Source: Actinomycetes bacterium (GTDB lineage: Bacteria > Actinomycetota > Acidimicrobiia > Acidimicrobiales > Palsa-688). From it: a DNA stretch of 54,494 bases. Both the position numbers and the translations under genes were made by a program. Under the pieces are notes generated by a model. The model did not search any database, was not told the origin of the DNA, and saw only the letters and a list, made by a program, of their open reading frames with translations. Below are positions 32,748-42,330 of the stretch, piece by piece (position 1 is the first letter of the stretch; the number at the start of each line of letters is the position of its first letter). The stretch is taken from assembly GCA_021847945.1 (NCBI GenBank), contig JAJZNG010000003.1, positions 1-54,494 on the forward strand. The letters are read 5' to 3'.

Positions 32748-33692
32748 TCACGGCTCTGCGAACCCGATCATCGTGACCTCGGTTTTGAGCTCGACCGAGA
32801 AGCGCTCCAGGACTTGGCTACGGACCAGTCCGATAAGTCGCGCTACATCGTCAGCCGAGCCGCCGTCGTCAGCCTGTATGAAGTTGGCGTGCTTGGTCGA
32901 CACGCTCGCAGTACCGACGCGGAAGCCCTTCAACCCCGCATCCTCGATGAGCTTGCCAGCTGACGATCCCGGCGGGTTCTGGAACACCGAGCCGGCGTTC
33001 TGGCCTCCCGGTTGGTTGGCCCGCCTCCATCGCACTATCTCGGCTATGCGCGCTCGGCCTACGGCAGGCTCCCCTTCGTTCAAGGCGAAGCCGGCCTCGG
33101 TAACCACCTCGGCAGCGCTGACCGTCGAGGTGCGGTATCCGAGTCCTAGATCCGCCGCCTCTTTCCGAAGGAGTCGATGACCTCTCGTGGCGCTGAGATC
33201 GAACACGGTGGCGTATCTCAGGGACTGCGCCATGTCAGCGCCGTGCCCTCCTGCGTTCATCCTGACGGCTCCCCCGACCGAACCAGGAACGCCCACTGCC
33301 CATTCGAGACCGCTGAGAGCCGCCTCCACGCTTCGCCTAGCCAGAGTTGGTAGAGCGACAGCCGCTCCTGCGTCGACGTTGGACGAGTCGAAACGAACCC
33401 ACCCGAAGCGAGACGTGTCAAGCAGGACAGCCACCCCCCGAAAGCCACGATCGGCCACGAGCAGGTTCGATCCCCTACCGACGACGAGCGCCGGCATGCC
33501 GCTCACTGCGAGCGAGTCGGCAACAAGGTCGAGGTCCGCCGGCGTCTCCACAGTTACACGAACCGCGGCAGCCCCCCCAACGCGGTACGTAGTGAGCGCC
33601 CCGACCGGCCCACCGGCCTGTACCCTGGCACCCAGAGGCACCAGGACTGCCAGCGCTGCTGCGACGTCTGGGTCCGTCCCCGACTGTCTCAC
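32748..33692 (-). CDS. murB: UDP-N-acetylenolpyruvoylglucosamine reductase
   Basis: The protein is a 314-residue FAD enzyme making UDP-MurNAc. The FAD domain shows TTYRVGGAAAVRV, VVGRGSNLLVADRGF and VPGSVGGAVRMNAGGHG. The catalytic region has GSVFQNPPGSSAGKLIEDAGLKG, with the proton-donor Ser in GSVF and a C-terminal Glu in LKTEVTMIG. The GTG start lies 13 bases after the murC stop. It is followed by ftsQ after a 124-base gap that may hold an internal promoter. Confidence 0.96.
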   Translation of the reverse strand: MRQSGTDPDVAAALAVLVPLGARVQAGGPVGALTTYRVGGAAAVRVTVETPADLDLVADSLAVSGMPALVVGRGSNLLVADRGFRGVAVLLDTSRFGWVRFDSSNVDAGAAVALPTLARRSVEAALSGLEWAVGVPGSVGGAVRMNAGGHGADMAQSLRYATVFDLSATRGHRLLRKEAADLGLGYRTSTVSAAEVVTEAGFALNEGEPAVGRARIAEIVRWRRANQPGGQNAGSVFQNPPGSSAGKLIEDAGLKGFRVGTASVSTKHANFIQADDGGSADDVARLIGLVRSQVLERFSVELKTEVTMIGFAEP

Positions 33693-33705
33693 AGACTGAC
33701 CGGCG

Positions 33706-35241
33706 TCAACTCTGTCGCCCGCCTAGGGCCGCGATTACCATTTCGCCAACTTCGGTGACGTCGCCCGCTCCGAGCGTGAGGCACAGGTCCCCGGGCTTGA
33801 GGATTCTGGCGAGCAGGCCGGCCGTGTCGCTCAAGCTGGCCGAGTGGTAGGCCTCGATCTCAGGGTTGGCGGCGCGAAGGGCATCGAAGATCAGCCTCTC
33901 GTCCACACCGGGTCTTGGGTTCTCCCCTGCGGGGTACAGCCCTGTGATCACCACGACGTCCGCACCTGCGAAGCATGCACCGAACTGTGCCCAAAGCGCT
34001 TCTGTACGGCTGTAGCGGTGAGGTTGGAACACCACGACAACCCGTGACCACGTACCTAGCTTCGCCGTGGCGATCGCAGCCGCCACTTCCCCGGGCAGGT
34101 GGTCGTAGCCGTCCACGAACACGACGCCACCGACGTCGCCCCGACGCTCGAAGCGCCTCGCGACTCCCCTGAAGGACCTCACGGCTTCCCCGACCCGAGC
34201 GGGGGAAGCCCCGAGCATAGCGACGAGGGTCACCACCGCCGCAGCGTTGAGCACGTTGTGAGCGCCCGGAACCTCCAACACGACCTCCACCACACCACTA
34301 CCCCCAGACCCTGCCCCAGACAAACCAGCCTGCGAAGACCCGAGCGGACTCTCCGGGTTCGGTCCATCCCCGGGAGGGGCCACACCGCCGACGCGGACGG
34401 CGAAGCGTGACCCGGCTCCGTTCATGTCGACGTCCTCTACCCTCACCCCTGCGGACGGCGAGGTCCCGTAGGTGACGACAGGGGGCCGGCGTGGCAGAGC
34501 GTGCACCGGGACGCCAAGAAGCGTCTCAACGACCCTTCGAGCGCCGGGATCGTCGGCGCACACGACGCTCAGGGCGCCTGCCTGGGCGGCGAAGCGAACG
34601 AACTCGGCCTCCAAGGCCTCGACGCTCCCGTAGAACTCGACGTGGTCTGCGTCCACGTTGGTGACCACCGCTGCGTAGGCCGGCAGGGTTGTGAACGTCC
34701 CGTCACTCTCGTCGGCCTCGACGACCAGCCAGTCCCCGCCGGGATCCCAATGCCCGCCGGGACCGAAACCGTTGATCTCGGACCCGACGATCCAAGACGG
34801 GCGCCATCCGAGCTCGCTGAGAACTACCGCTGTCATCGCCGACGTCGTCGTCTTGCCGTGCGTGCCCGACACCGCGATAGTCCGCTTGGTAGCACACACT
34901 GCGCTCAGCAGCTCGGCGCGACTCCAGGTGGTCACCCCGGAGCGCCTTGCGGCGTCGATATCGGGATCGTCCGCAGGCACCGCAGTGGAGCTCACTACCA
35001 GGTCTGCACCCTCGGCGGCCTCTGGGTAGTTGCCTACGCGAACGTCGACGCCGGCGGCGGCGAGACGCTCAAGCGTCGCCGAGTCATGCGCGTCGGACCC
35101 CGAGACCTCGAAGCCCATCCCGACGAGGACCCTCGCTATAGCGCTCATCCCCGATCCCCCGACGCCCACGACGTGCACACGTCTTGCGGCCTCAAGTAGA
35201 GCTCTCCGCTCGTCCGGCAGCGCTGGCGACAGGTCAGGCAC
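33706..35241 (-). CDS. murC: UDP-N-acetylmuramate-L-alanine ligase
   Basis: The protein is a 511-residue Mur ligase that adds L-Ala to UDP-MurNAc. The N-terminal domain has VHVVGVGGSGMSAIARVL, the ATP-binding loop is SGTHGKTTTSAM, and the central domain has VVEADESDGTF. A Pro-, Gly- and Ser-rich insertion of about 30 residues (around positions 285-315) precedes VPGAHNVLNAAA and looks like an unstructured loop absent from typical MurC. The C-terminal domain has VDGYDHLPGEV and VFQPHRYSRT. The gene overlaps the murG stop by 8 bases. Confidence 0.96.
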   Translation of the reverse strand: MPDLSPALPDERRALLEAARRVHVVGVGGSGMSAIARVLVGMGFEVSGSDAHDSATLERLAAAGVDVRVGNYPEAAEGADLVVSSTAVPADDPDIDAARRSGVTTWSRAELLSAVCATKRTIAVSGTHGKTTTSAMTAVVLSELGWRPSWIVGSEINGFGPGGHWDPGGDWLVVEADESDGTFTTLPAYAAVVTNVDADHVEFYGSVEALEAEFVRFAAQAGALSVVCADDPGARRVVETLLGVPVHALPRRPPVVTYGTSPSAGVRVEDVDMNGAGSRFAVRVGGVAPPGDGPNPESPLGSSQAGLSGAGSGGSGVVEVVLEVPGAHNVLNAAAVVTLVAMLGASPARVGEAVRSFRGVARRFERRGDVGGVVFVDGYDHLPGEVAAAIATAKLGTWSRVVVVFQPHRYSRTEALWAQFGACFAGADVVVITGLYPAGENPRPGVDERLIFDALRAANPEIEAYHSASLSDTAGLLARILKPGDLCLTLGAGDVTEVGEMVIAALGGRQS

Positions 35242-36421
35242 GGGCGTTTCTCTCCACCAGACGAGCGACTGCGAGCGCTGCGTCAGGCCTACCTAAGGCG
35301 CGCGCAGCAGAGGCCATTTCATCTAGACGCGACCGGTCCCAGAGCAGCCCGCCCAGCTGCTCTGCGAGCGTCTCGGCATCAAGTTCAATGTCGGCTATCG
35401 TCACCGCCGCCCCGGCGTCGCTAAGAACTCTTGCGTTGTGGGACTGGTGGTCTCCGGGAGATCCCCCGAGGGGGATCAGGACCGAAGCGACACCTACAGC
35501 TGTCAGCTCCGCGACGGTGGTGGCTCCGGCGCGGCTAACGAAGATGTCAGCCGCGCACAGCAGCAGGTCCATCCGCTCCTCGAAGGGGACCCGTTTGTAC
35601 TCGATCCCCCCAACCCCTGATTCCACGGGACGGGCGGAAATATCAGCCCAGTCCCGCTCGCCCACCACGTGGTAGATGCTCACCCCGCTACGCGAGCTCC
35701 AAGACCTCGCCAGCCCCACGGCCGCCTCGTTTATCCTGCGCGCCCCCAGAGAGCCTCCGACCACCGCCACCACGGTTGCGTCCGGAGTTATGCCAAGCTC
35801 CCGGCGCGCCTCGACCCGGGCCGGCTCGGAGCGTTCTAGGCGGGCGATCTCAGCTCGTACCGGGTTGCCCGTGTCGACAGCGCGAGGCAGCGGAGTTCCC
35901 GGAAAAGCTACGGCACACGCCTTCGCGAAGCGGCCTGCCAGCCGGTTCGCCATACCGGGGACTGCGTTCTGCTCGGACACGACTACCGGCACGCCCAAGA
36001 TTATCGCAGCCAGCGCAGCGGGAACGCTTGCATACCCTCCGACGACCACAACCACCGCAGGGCGTGCCTTGCCCAGAACTGCCACAGCTCTCAGCGCGGC
36101 GGCGGCGAGTCCGGCAAGTGACACCACGTTGGTGAAGTTGACTCGGCGGGCGATGCCCCTACCCGGCAGGGTAACGAGCTCGAAGCCGGCGGCGGGAACC
36201 ATTCGACCCTCGATCCCACGGCGCGACCCGACGAAGAGCAGCGTCGAAGGGTCGTGACCGAGTTGCACAAGCGCTCTCCCGATCGCGATCGCAGGAACGA
36301 CGTGTCCCCCGGTCCCTCCCCCGGCGATCACGCACCACTTGCGGGCAGGCAAGCCGCCGCGCCGTCCGCTGGGGATCAAGTGCTTACGCCCGTGGGTTCT
36401 TGGCGATGTTGGCGAGCACAC
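35234..36421 (-). CDS. murG: UDP-GlcNAc:lipid I N-acetylglucosaminyltransferase
   Basis: MurG converts lipid I to lipid II on the inner face of the membrane. The GT-B fold is clear: CVIAGGGTGGHVVPAIAIGRAL at the N-terminus, VVVVVGGYASVPAALAA and SEQNAVPGMANR, and the donor site SLGARRINEA and SRAGATTVAEL. As drawn, the ATG at 36421 overlaps ftsW by 38 bases and adds about 28 unconserved residues. TTG codons at 36379 or 36352 and a GTG at 36331 are alternatives, so the N-terminus is uncertain. murC follows with an 8-base overlap. Confidence 0.95.
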   Translation of the reverse strand: MCSPTSPRTHGRKHLIPSGRRGGLPARKWCVIAGGGTGGHVVPAIAIGRALVQLGHDPSTLLFVGSRRGIEGRMVPAAGFELVTLPGRGIARRVNFTNVVSLAGLAAAALRAVAVLGKARPAVVVVVGGYASVPAALAAIILGVPVVVSEQNAVPGMANRLAGRFAKACAVAFPGTPLPRAVDTGNPVRAEIARLERSEPARVEARRELGITPDATVVAVVGGSLGARRINEAAVGLARSWSSRSGVSIYHVVGERDWADISARPVESGVGGIEYKRVPFEERMDLLLCAADIFVSRAGATTVAELTAVGVASVLIPLGGSPGDHQSHNARVLSDAGAAVTIADIELDAETLAEQLGGLLWDRSRLDEMASAARALGRPDAALAVARLVERNARA

Positions 36422-37604
36422 CCACTCCGAACAGTGAGATCACTAATGCCGAACCGCCGAAAGACACGAAGGGAAGGGGAACCCCGGTCACCGGGAAGAT
36501 ACCGACTACGGCACCGATGTTGATCACAGCCTGGCTGGCGATCCACGCCGTGATACCGGTGGCGAGCAGATAGGCGTAGCGTGTTGGGGCCTTGGCTGCT
36601 ATGCGCACGCCAACTAGCACGAGGGTCGCAAAAAGCCCACTGACGAACAGGCCACCGACGAGCCCTGTCTCTTCTCCTATGACCGCGAAGATGAAGTCGG
36701 TCTGGGCGTTTGGCAGGTACCCGTAGCTTGCCAGGCTCGCCCCGATGCCATCGCCGACGAGATGACCGTTGCTCAGCGCAACGAGTCCTTCCACGGATTG
36801 GTATCCGCTGTTGTAAGGATGGGCGAACGGGTGCAAGAAGGCCGTTATGCGACGCCAACGATAAGGAGACGCCTTCGCAAGGCCGAACGCTCCGATCACC
36901 GCGCAAGCACCCATCCCCATCATCCATCTCCCCGGGATTCCCGCAGCGAACAGCATCGACGCTGCCACCACCGCCACGACCATCGTCGTGCCCATGTCCG
37001 GCTGAACCATCACAAGAGCCCCGACCAGCGCCAACACCGACAAGACAGGCGCAGCCTGGTACAGCCAAGGCCCCCGACCCGCGCGCCGGTCCAATACGTC
37101 GGCGGCGAAGAACACCAATGCGAGCTTGGCGAGCTCTGACGGCTGTATCTGAACGGTCGAAGTACCGATCCATCTCGTCGCACCCCCGGCGCTGACACCT
37201 ACACCGGGAACTAGGACTACTACAAGCAGCGCCACGGAACCCCACATAAACACTGGGGTGATCCGACGCCAGACGCTGTGATGGACCTTAGAAGCCACAA
37301 AGAGCCCCGCCCATCCCAATGCGAGCCATATCCACTCCCGCACGAGATAGTGCCACGGGGAGCCGAACAGCTGAAGGCTGGTGATCGAAGATGCCGAGAA
37401 GACCATGACCACGCCGATCATGCACAGAACACCGACCAGTGTTATAAGCAACCAGAAATTCCCGCCGCGCGAAACGGACGCCGGCGCCGTCGTAGCGCCA
37501 GCTGCCGATCGCCCGCCCCGCCGTTGACCTAGCGACGTTTTAGGAGCGGCTCTTCCGGGTCGTTTGGAGCCTCTGCTGGGGGGACTCTGGGGCGGTGCGA
37601 CCAT
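36384..37604 (-). CDS. ftsW: Lipid II polymerase FtsW (SEDS family)
   Basis: The protein is 406 residues with about ten membrane segments. SEDS signatures are present: VFSASSITSL early, PSELAKLALVFFAAD, MVQPDMGTTMVV, the NAQTDFIFAVIGEETG loop and the final GVPLPFVSFGGSALV. The N-terminal 45 residues are a basic, Pro- and Ser-rich cytoplasmic extension. It polymerises glycan strands with a partner class B penicillin-binding protein (FtsI), which is not encoded in this cluster. It follows mraY after 65 bases, where murD usually lies. Confidence 0.95.
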   Translation of the reverse strand: MVAPPQSPPSRGSKRPGRAAPKTSLGQRRGGRSAAGATTAPASVSRGGNFWLLITLVGVLCMIGVVMVFSASSITSLQLFGSPWHYLVREWIWLALGWAGLFVASKVHHSVWRRITPVFMWGSVALLVVVLVPGVGVSAGGATRWIGTSTVQIQPSELAKLALVFFAADVLDRRAGRGPWLYQAAPVLSVLALVGALVMVQPDMGTTMVVAVVAASMLFAAGIPGRWMMGMGACAVIGAFGLAKASPYRWRRITAFLHPFAHPYNSGYQSVEGLVALSNGHLVGDGIGASLASYGYLPNAQTDFIFAVIGEETGLVGGLFVSGLFATLVLVGVRIAAKAPTRYAYLLATGITAWIASQAVINIGAVVGIFPVTGVPLPFVSFGGSALVISLFGVGVLANIAKNPRA

Positions 37605-37669
37605 GAGTTAGGCCTCCACGTTCGAACGATGGACAGTACTTTTTGCTTGAAGGGGCTTCTCGGCCCGGC

Positions 37670-38698
37670 TCATCCCCCGCCACCTCTAGCCAGGAAGTCA
37701 GCGTAGAACGACCCAAGCGCAACAGCCGTGAACAGACCTGACAGGATCCAAAAGCGTATGATCACCGTAGTTTCGGGCCAGCCGAGAAGTTCGAAGTGAT
37801 GGTGGACGGGAGCCATCCTCAAAATTCTGCGGTGGAACAGCCTGAAGCTAGCCACTTGCAAGACCACGGACGCCGTCTCGATCACAAAGAGGCCTCCTAT
37901 GATGAACGCAAGCAGGTCGACGTTCTCCAGCAGGGCTAGGACAGCGATGCCGGTCCCAATCCCCAAAGAGCCCGTGTCGCCCATGAAGATCTTGGCGGGC
38001 GCGGCGTTGAACCACAAAAACCCTGCGCACGCACCGATGAAGGCTGTTGCGAGAGCTGCTTCGTCGAGCGGTGCGGGGTTCTGGTAGATCGGGAAGTGTC
38101 GGAACTGGTAGAAGCCTATGATCGTAAATGCGGCAAAAGCGAAAACCGACGATCCCGCAGCAAGACCGTCAAGGCCGTCTGTCAGGTTGACTGCGTTCGA
38201 GAACCCGACTATCACGAGCACGGCGAAGATGACCCAGCCGACTTTGCCCAGGTCTATTCCCGTCGAGTTGTAGCGAGTGAAGGACAGATGCGTATCCACT
38301 TTCAGCCAGGTGACAGCGCTGATGGCGAAAGCTAGTGCTACGACGAGCTGAGCTCCGGCTTTCGCCCGTTTGTTCAGCCCCAGGCTTCGCTGGTGGTGGA
38401 CTTTTATCCAGTCGTCGGCGAAGCCGATACCTGCGGCCGCTACGATGGTCGCCACTGCTGCAATCCCGCGGGTCGTGAAGGCCGATCCGAAGTGGGCCAC
38501 GGCGTAACCAACGACGACAGACCCGATGATGGCGATCCCCCCCATGGTAGGAGTTCCCGCCTTGGTCAGGTGCTGCTTAGGTCCGTCCTCTCTTATCTGC
38601 TGGCCGATACCTCTCCGCACGAGACGGCCGATAAGCACGGGGGGTGCGAGCATGCAGATCGCCATGCCGACCAGCCCCGCTGCTAGAAGGTCGCTCAT
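37670..38698 (-). CDS. mraY: Phospho-MurNAc-pentapeptide translocase
   Basis: The protein is a 342-residue membrane enzyme that forms lipid I. Signature regions are present in order: KAGTPTMGGIAII, FADDWIKVHHQRSLGL (the metal-binding Asp pair), NLTDGLDGLAAGS, FMGDTGSLGIG and MAPVHHHFELLGWPE. About ten hydrophobic helices are visible. The ATG overlaps the murE stop by 4 bases, so translation is coupled; in most genomes murF lies between these two genes. Confidence 0.97.
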   Translation of the reverse strand: MSDLLAAGLVGMAICMLAPPVLIGRLVRRGIGQQIREDGPKQHLTKAGTPTMGGIAIIGSVVVGYAVAHFGSAFTTRGIAAVATIVAAAGIGFADDWIKVHHQRSLGLNKRAKAGAQLVVALAFAISAVTWLKVDTHLSFTRYNSTGIDLGKVGWVIFAVLVIVGFSNAVNLTDGLDGLAAGSSVFAFAAFTIIGFYQFRHFPIYQNPAPLDEAALATAFIGACAGFLWFNAAPAKIFMGDTGSLGIGTGIAVLALLENVDLLAFIIGGLFVIETASVVLQVASFRLFHRRILRMAPVHHHFELLGWPETTVIIRFWILSGLFTAVALGSFYADFLARGGGG

Positions 38699-40146
38699 TT
38701 GCCTGCATGCCGGGTCGACTGTATTCGGCTCAAGGCTTCCCTGGCGACCGCGACGTCGTCGAAAGGGATCAGCTTTCCCGCTACTTCCTGGTACTTCTCG
38801 TGACCTTTTCCGGCGATGACAACCACGTCACCTGCCTGCGCCGTCGCCAGGGCTGTGGCGATCGCCTCGGCGCGGTCCAATTGCGACAGGGCAGATGCGT
38901 CGGATCCGGAGACACCGTGCAGGATCTCCGCGGCGATTGCGTCAGGATCCTCCGACCGAGGGTTGTCCGAGGTAACGATCAGCAAGTCAGCGAGCCTTGA
39001 CGCAATCGAACCCATCATCGGCCTCTTCGAGCGATCCCTTTCACCGCCCGCACCGAAGACGACTATCAGACGTCCTTTGCAGATCTGACGGGCAGCGCCA
39101 AGGACGCTAGCCAGACCGTCGGGAGTGTGTGCGTAGTCGACGATGACGCTAAAAGACTGTCCGGCGTCGACGGTCTCGAATCGTCCGGGGACTCCTTCCA
39201 GACCCGACAACCCTTGGGCGATCACCTCGGCTGGGACCCCTAATGCTTCCGCGCACGTTGCCGCGCCGACTGCGTTGGACACGTTGAAATGTCCCCCGAG
39301 GGACAGTTCAACTTTCTGACCTTTCCATACGAAGCTGCTGCCGGCAGGGGTCATTTCCAATCCGGAGATCCCTCCTGTCGAGAACGTCACTACCGGGGTC
39401 GGACCGTCCGAGAGCATGTCGGCCAACCTCGTTCCCCAAGGATCGTCACGATTTATTACCGCGACGCCAGAGCGGCGCGGTTCGAAGAGGCGAGCCTTGG
39501 CCTGGAAGTAGGACTCCATGTCTCCGTGATAGTCGAGGTGCTCTGGCGTCAGGTTGAGGAACAGCCCCGCAGCGAATCTAATGGCGTCGCAGCGGTGCTG
39601 TTCAAGGGCGTGGGATGACACTTCCATAGCGACCGCCTGCCCCCCTGTCGCGCGCCAGTCCGCCAGAAGCGCTTGAAGCTCTGGCGCCTCAGGGGTGGTC
39701 CTGGTCTGCGTGAGGGTGCCGATGGCCATCGCCTTCCAACCGTTTGCGTCGAAGATCGCCCGGAGCATGGCTGCGGTAGTCGTCTTGCCATTGGTGCCTG
39801 TCACCCCAACCACACGCAGACCGGCCGACGGTCGGTTCCAAACCACGTCGCTGAGCGGCCCGAGAGCCATTCTGACCGAAGCGACGACCACCTGGGGTAC
39901 GTCGACGTCGAGTTCGCGCTCACAGAGAAGCGAGGTGGAGCCGTTCGCTACCGCCTCGGGAGCAAACGAGTGCCCGTCTACGACGTTGCCGGGTATGCAC
40001 GCGAACATGGAGGCAGCATTACTACGTCGCGAATCGATCACAACGCTCGAAACCTCGACCGTCGCGTCCCCGACGATTCGCTGAAGAAGGCCCGACTCGT
40101 CGAGGCCGGCTGCTTGGACTAACTCACCGAGCTGCACTGTCGTCAA
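38695..40146 (-). CDS. murE: UDP-MurNAc-L-Ala-D-Glu ligase, meso-DAP type
   Basis: The protein is 483 residues. The N-terminal Mur domain includes VVIDSRRSNAASMFACIPG, then the ATP loop VTGTNGKTTTAAML, EVSSHALEQHR, LNLTPEHLDYHGDM, and the C-terminal domain with VDYAHTPDGL and GAGGERDRSKRP. The specificity motif reads DNPR (about residue 393), which selects meso-diaminopimelate rather than lysine. The protein ends at the usual MurE length with no MurF fusion. The gene follows the ftsL-like gene by 30 bases and overlaps mraY by 4. Confidence 0.97.
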   Translation of the reverse strand: MTTVQLGELVQAAGLDESGLLQRIVGDATVEVSSVVIDSRRSNAASMFACIPGNVVDGHSFAPEAVANGSTSLLCERELDVDVPQVVVASVRMALGPLSDVVWNRPSAGLRVVGVTGTNGKTTTAAMLRAIFDANGWKAMAIGTLTQTRTTPEAPELQALLADWRATGGQAVAMEVSSHALEQHRCDAIRFAAGLFLNLTPEHLDYHGDMESYFQAKARLFEPRRSGVAVINRDDPWGTRLADMLSDGPTPVVTFSTGGISGLEMTPAGSSFVWKGQKVELSLGGHFNVSNAVGAATCAEALGVPAEVIAQGLSGLEGVPGRFETVDAGQSFSVIVDYAHTPDGLASVLGAARQICKGRLIVVFGAGGERDRSKRPMMGSIASRLADLLIVTSDNPRSEDPDAIAAEILHGVSGSDASALSQLDRAEAIATALATAQAGDVVVIAGKGHEKYQEVAGKLIPFDDVAVAREALSRIQSTRHAGK

Positions 40147-40176
40147 GCACCATACCAGCCGCTCATGGCCTGGATG

Positions 40177-40743
40177 TCACGGCTGACCCGCCATGAGCGA
40201 CTTGACCTTGGGCCAGTTGCTGTCGCTGCTCGGTGTCATCGTGTCCGGATGGAGGGCTCCACTCGAACCTTGGGCCAAGCCCGTCGAGTTGACCCCGACG
40301 GCCTGATCAGCCCGGGACGGAGTGAGGTAGTTGACCGAAGACGGCTGAACCATTCCCAGCTTGCCTTCCGCAGTAGAGATGATGTTGGCCGGGGAGGACA
40401 ATTCGGCGACTTTAAGACGCAGGTTCTGATAGACGGTCTCCTGCTGGGAGATCTGGGCGTTGGTGTTATCGAGGGAGAACTGCCGTTGAGCCAAAACGAC
40501 GTGAGCGTAAACGAGAGCGAGGCAGACCACGGTCGCTGCGACTATCGAGACGGCCAGTGCCGTTCTGGGAGTCGGACGGTAGCGGGTACGTCTACCCATC
40601 TCGAGGAGGCGGAGATGACTCTCACCGGGTTTTCGTGGAGCGTCGACGCCAGGGGACAGCGGCTCAGCTGCCGCATAGCCACCGCCAGATCCCCTTGTGT
40701 TGCTGCCACTGCGGGAACGCAGCTCCGAGGCAGCCCGGCTCAT
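40177..40743 (-). CDS. ftsL: FtsL-like divisome protein
   Basis: The protein is 188 residues with one membrane helix (ALAVSIVAATVVCLALVYAHVVLA, around residues 62-85). A coiled-coil-like periplasmic region follows (QRQFSLDNTNAQISQQETVYQNLRLKVAELSSP) and then a short GKLGMVQPSSVNYL element typical of FtsL or septum-formation-initiator proteins. The N-terminus is basic and disordered, and the C-terminus is a Ser- and Pro-rich tail. Assignment rests on this topology and the place between rsmH and murE. ftsI, normally next, is absent. Confidence 0.75.
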   Translation of the reverse strand: MSRAASELRSRSGSNTRGSGGGYAAAEPLSPGVDAPRKPGESHLRLLEMGRRTRYRPTPRTALAVSIVAATVVCLALVYAHVVLAQRQFSLDNTNAQISQQETVYQNLRLKVAELSSPANIISTAEGKLGMVQPSSVNYLTPSRADQAVGVNSTGLAQGSSGALHPDTMTPSSDSNWPKVKSLMAGQP

Positions 40744-40756
40744 GACCCCATCTCTT

Positions 40757-41704
40757 TCACCATTTCGACCCCTCGCCTACGACACCTTCGACTGCGCGCA
40801 TCCGGGCGCTCTTAGCCCGGTGGTTTCGCTGTACCTCCGCCTGTGACGGCCTTCGGGCGCCGCGGAACATGAGCTTCACCTTCGCAGCTGCACCGCACAC
40901 ACAGGGAAGCTGCGGCGGGCACGTGCAGCCGCCGGTGGAGGCCCACCGGAAACGGTCTTTGACGATCCGGTCTTCCCCGGAGTGATACGAAAGCACCACG
41001 AAGCGGCCGGCTGGTGCCAAGCGACCCACCAGTGAGTCCACGGCGGGGCCGAGGACGACGAGCTCGTCGTTGACGGCCACGCGCAACGCTTGGAACACCC
41101 GCCGAGCCGGGTGGCCACCGCTGCGACGCAGCGCGGCGGGTATCGCGGAAGTTACGACGTCGGCCAGCTCGGTAGTCGTGCGCAACGGACGCCCGTCGAC
41201 AATGGCCCTCGCGATCCGCCCGGCCATGCGGGTCTCACCGTGCTCGCTGAACAGGCGCGCCAGTTCAGCCGCTGGCCAGGCGTTGACTATCGCTTCAGCG
41301 CTCAGCGGGCTCGAAGGGTCCATCCGCATGTCGAGGGGCCCGTCGACCTTGTAGCTAAAACCGCGTTCGCCGCGATCGAGTTGCGGTGAGCTGACACCCA
41401 GGTCCATGAGGACGGCCGACAGAGGCGCGTCCGTCGAAGTCTCGAGGATCTCCGCCGCCCTGGCGAAGCTCCCCCGCTCGAGTTGGATCCGGTCCTGAAA
41501 GTCTGCGAGGACCTCTTGGGCCGCGTACAGCGCATCGGGGTCCTTGTCGATGCCGACGAGCGTTAGTTGCGGCGCCTTCTCCAAGACGGCCCTGGCGTGA
41601 CCAGCCCCTCCGAGAGTGCAGTCCAAGTAGATGCCAGCAGGCGTAGCGGCTAGAAGCTCTACGACCTCGGAGAGCATCACAGGCTCGTGAGCAAAGCTGG
41701 TCAC
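40757..41704 (-). CDS. rsmH: 16S rRNA (cytosine-1402-N4)-methyltransferase
   Basis: The protein is 315 residues (formerly MraW). It starts SFAHEPVMLSEVVELL, with YLDCTLGGAGHARAVLE as the SAM site, LMDLGVSSPQLDRGERGFSY, LDMRMDP, VFQALRVAVNDEL and FVVLSYHSGEDRIVK. A four-Cys cluster (CTCPPQLPCVCG) lies near the C-terminus, as in many homologues. The frame is open far upstream through mraZ, but only the GTG at 41704 gives the usual short distance to HEPVML. An ATG at 41830 would add 42 unconserved residues. The 167 bases up to mraZ show no gene. Confidence 0.95.
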   Translation of the reverse strand: MTSFAHEPVMLSEVVELLAATPAGIYLDCTLGGAGHARAVLEKAPQLTLVGIDKDPDALYAAQEVLADFQDRIQLERGSFARAAEILETSTDAPLSAVLMDLGVSSPQLDRGERGFSYKVDGPLDMRMDPSSPLSAEAIVNAWPAAELARLFSEHGETRMAGRIARAIVDGRPLRTTTELADVVTSAIPAALRRSGGHPARRVFQALRVAVNDELVVLGPAVDSLVGRLAPAGRFVVLSYHSGEDRIVKDRFRWASTGGCTCPPQLPCVCGAAAKVKLMFRGARRPSQAEVQRNHRAKSARMRAVEGVVGEGSKW

Positions 41705-41871
41705 CGCTGCGCCTCGGGCGATCCGCAGCCCCTCGACCAGCCAGCCCACGGGATGTCTCCCCGGTTCGGGCGAGCGGGAGCAGGAGACGGAGAAGGGGAC
41801 TCCCGCCCTGCTGGTCGGAGGGCTGCGCATAGCCCGATAGTGGCGCCTGTCAAGTTGGCCATAGCGGTATG

Positions 41872-42294
41872 TCAGATCCCCACGCCGAGCATCGCGTCGC
41901 CGGCGGCCTCTTGGACTGCCCACGCCGTGGGGTTCCACAGTTCGATGTGAGTGAGGGCGCCCATCACCAACACCGTCGAACCCTCCTCGAGTCGGGCAAA
42001 GTCTCGAAGGTAGGCTGGCAGTGCGAGACGTCCCTGGGCGTCCAAGTCGAGCTCGGTGGAGCCCACCGAGAAGGCGCGAGCGCGGTTCCTGTCCTCGGTC
42101 GTCCCGTCCAGTAGCGGTGCCATCTCGGCGGCTTTCAACTCGAACGCCGACGGGGTCCAGACGGCTAGACATCCTTCGTTGTACTTGGACACAACTGCAG
42201 AAGCTTCGAAGCTCAAACGGAATCGGCGCGGCAAGATTATCCGCCCCTTCCCGTCCAGGGAGTGCTCGTACCTCCCTACGAACTTCGTTTCCAC
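41872..42294 (-). CDS. mraZ: MraZ transcriptional regulator
   Basis: The protein is 140 residues with two SpoVT/AbrB-like half-domains carrying the DxxxR signatures DGKGRIILPRRFR and DAQGRLALPAYLR. MraZ binds repeated GTGG-type boxes before its own gene and controls the division and cell-wall cluster. The GTG start is 4 residues before KFVGRYEHSLD; GGAG lies about 13 bases upstream. A matching promoter and box array are found at 42331-42384. Confidence 0.95.
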   Translation of the reverse strand: METKFVGRYEHSLDGKGRIILPRRFRLSFEASAVVSKYNEGCLAVWTPSAFELKAAEMAPLLDGTTEDRNRARAFSVGSTELDLDAQGRLALPAYLRDFARLEEGSTVLVMGALTHIELWNPTAWAVQEAAGDAMLGVGI

Positions 42295-42330
42295 GTGCCA
42301 CTGACTCCGTCCTCTGGGCGCCCAGGGTCC

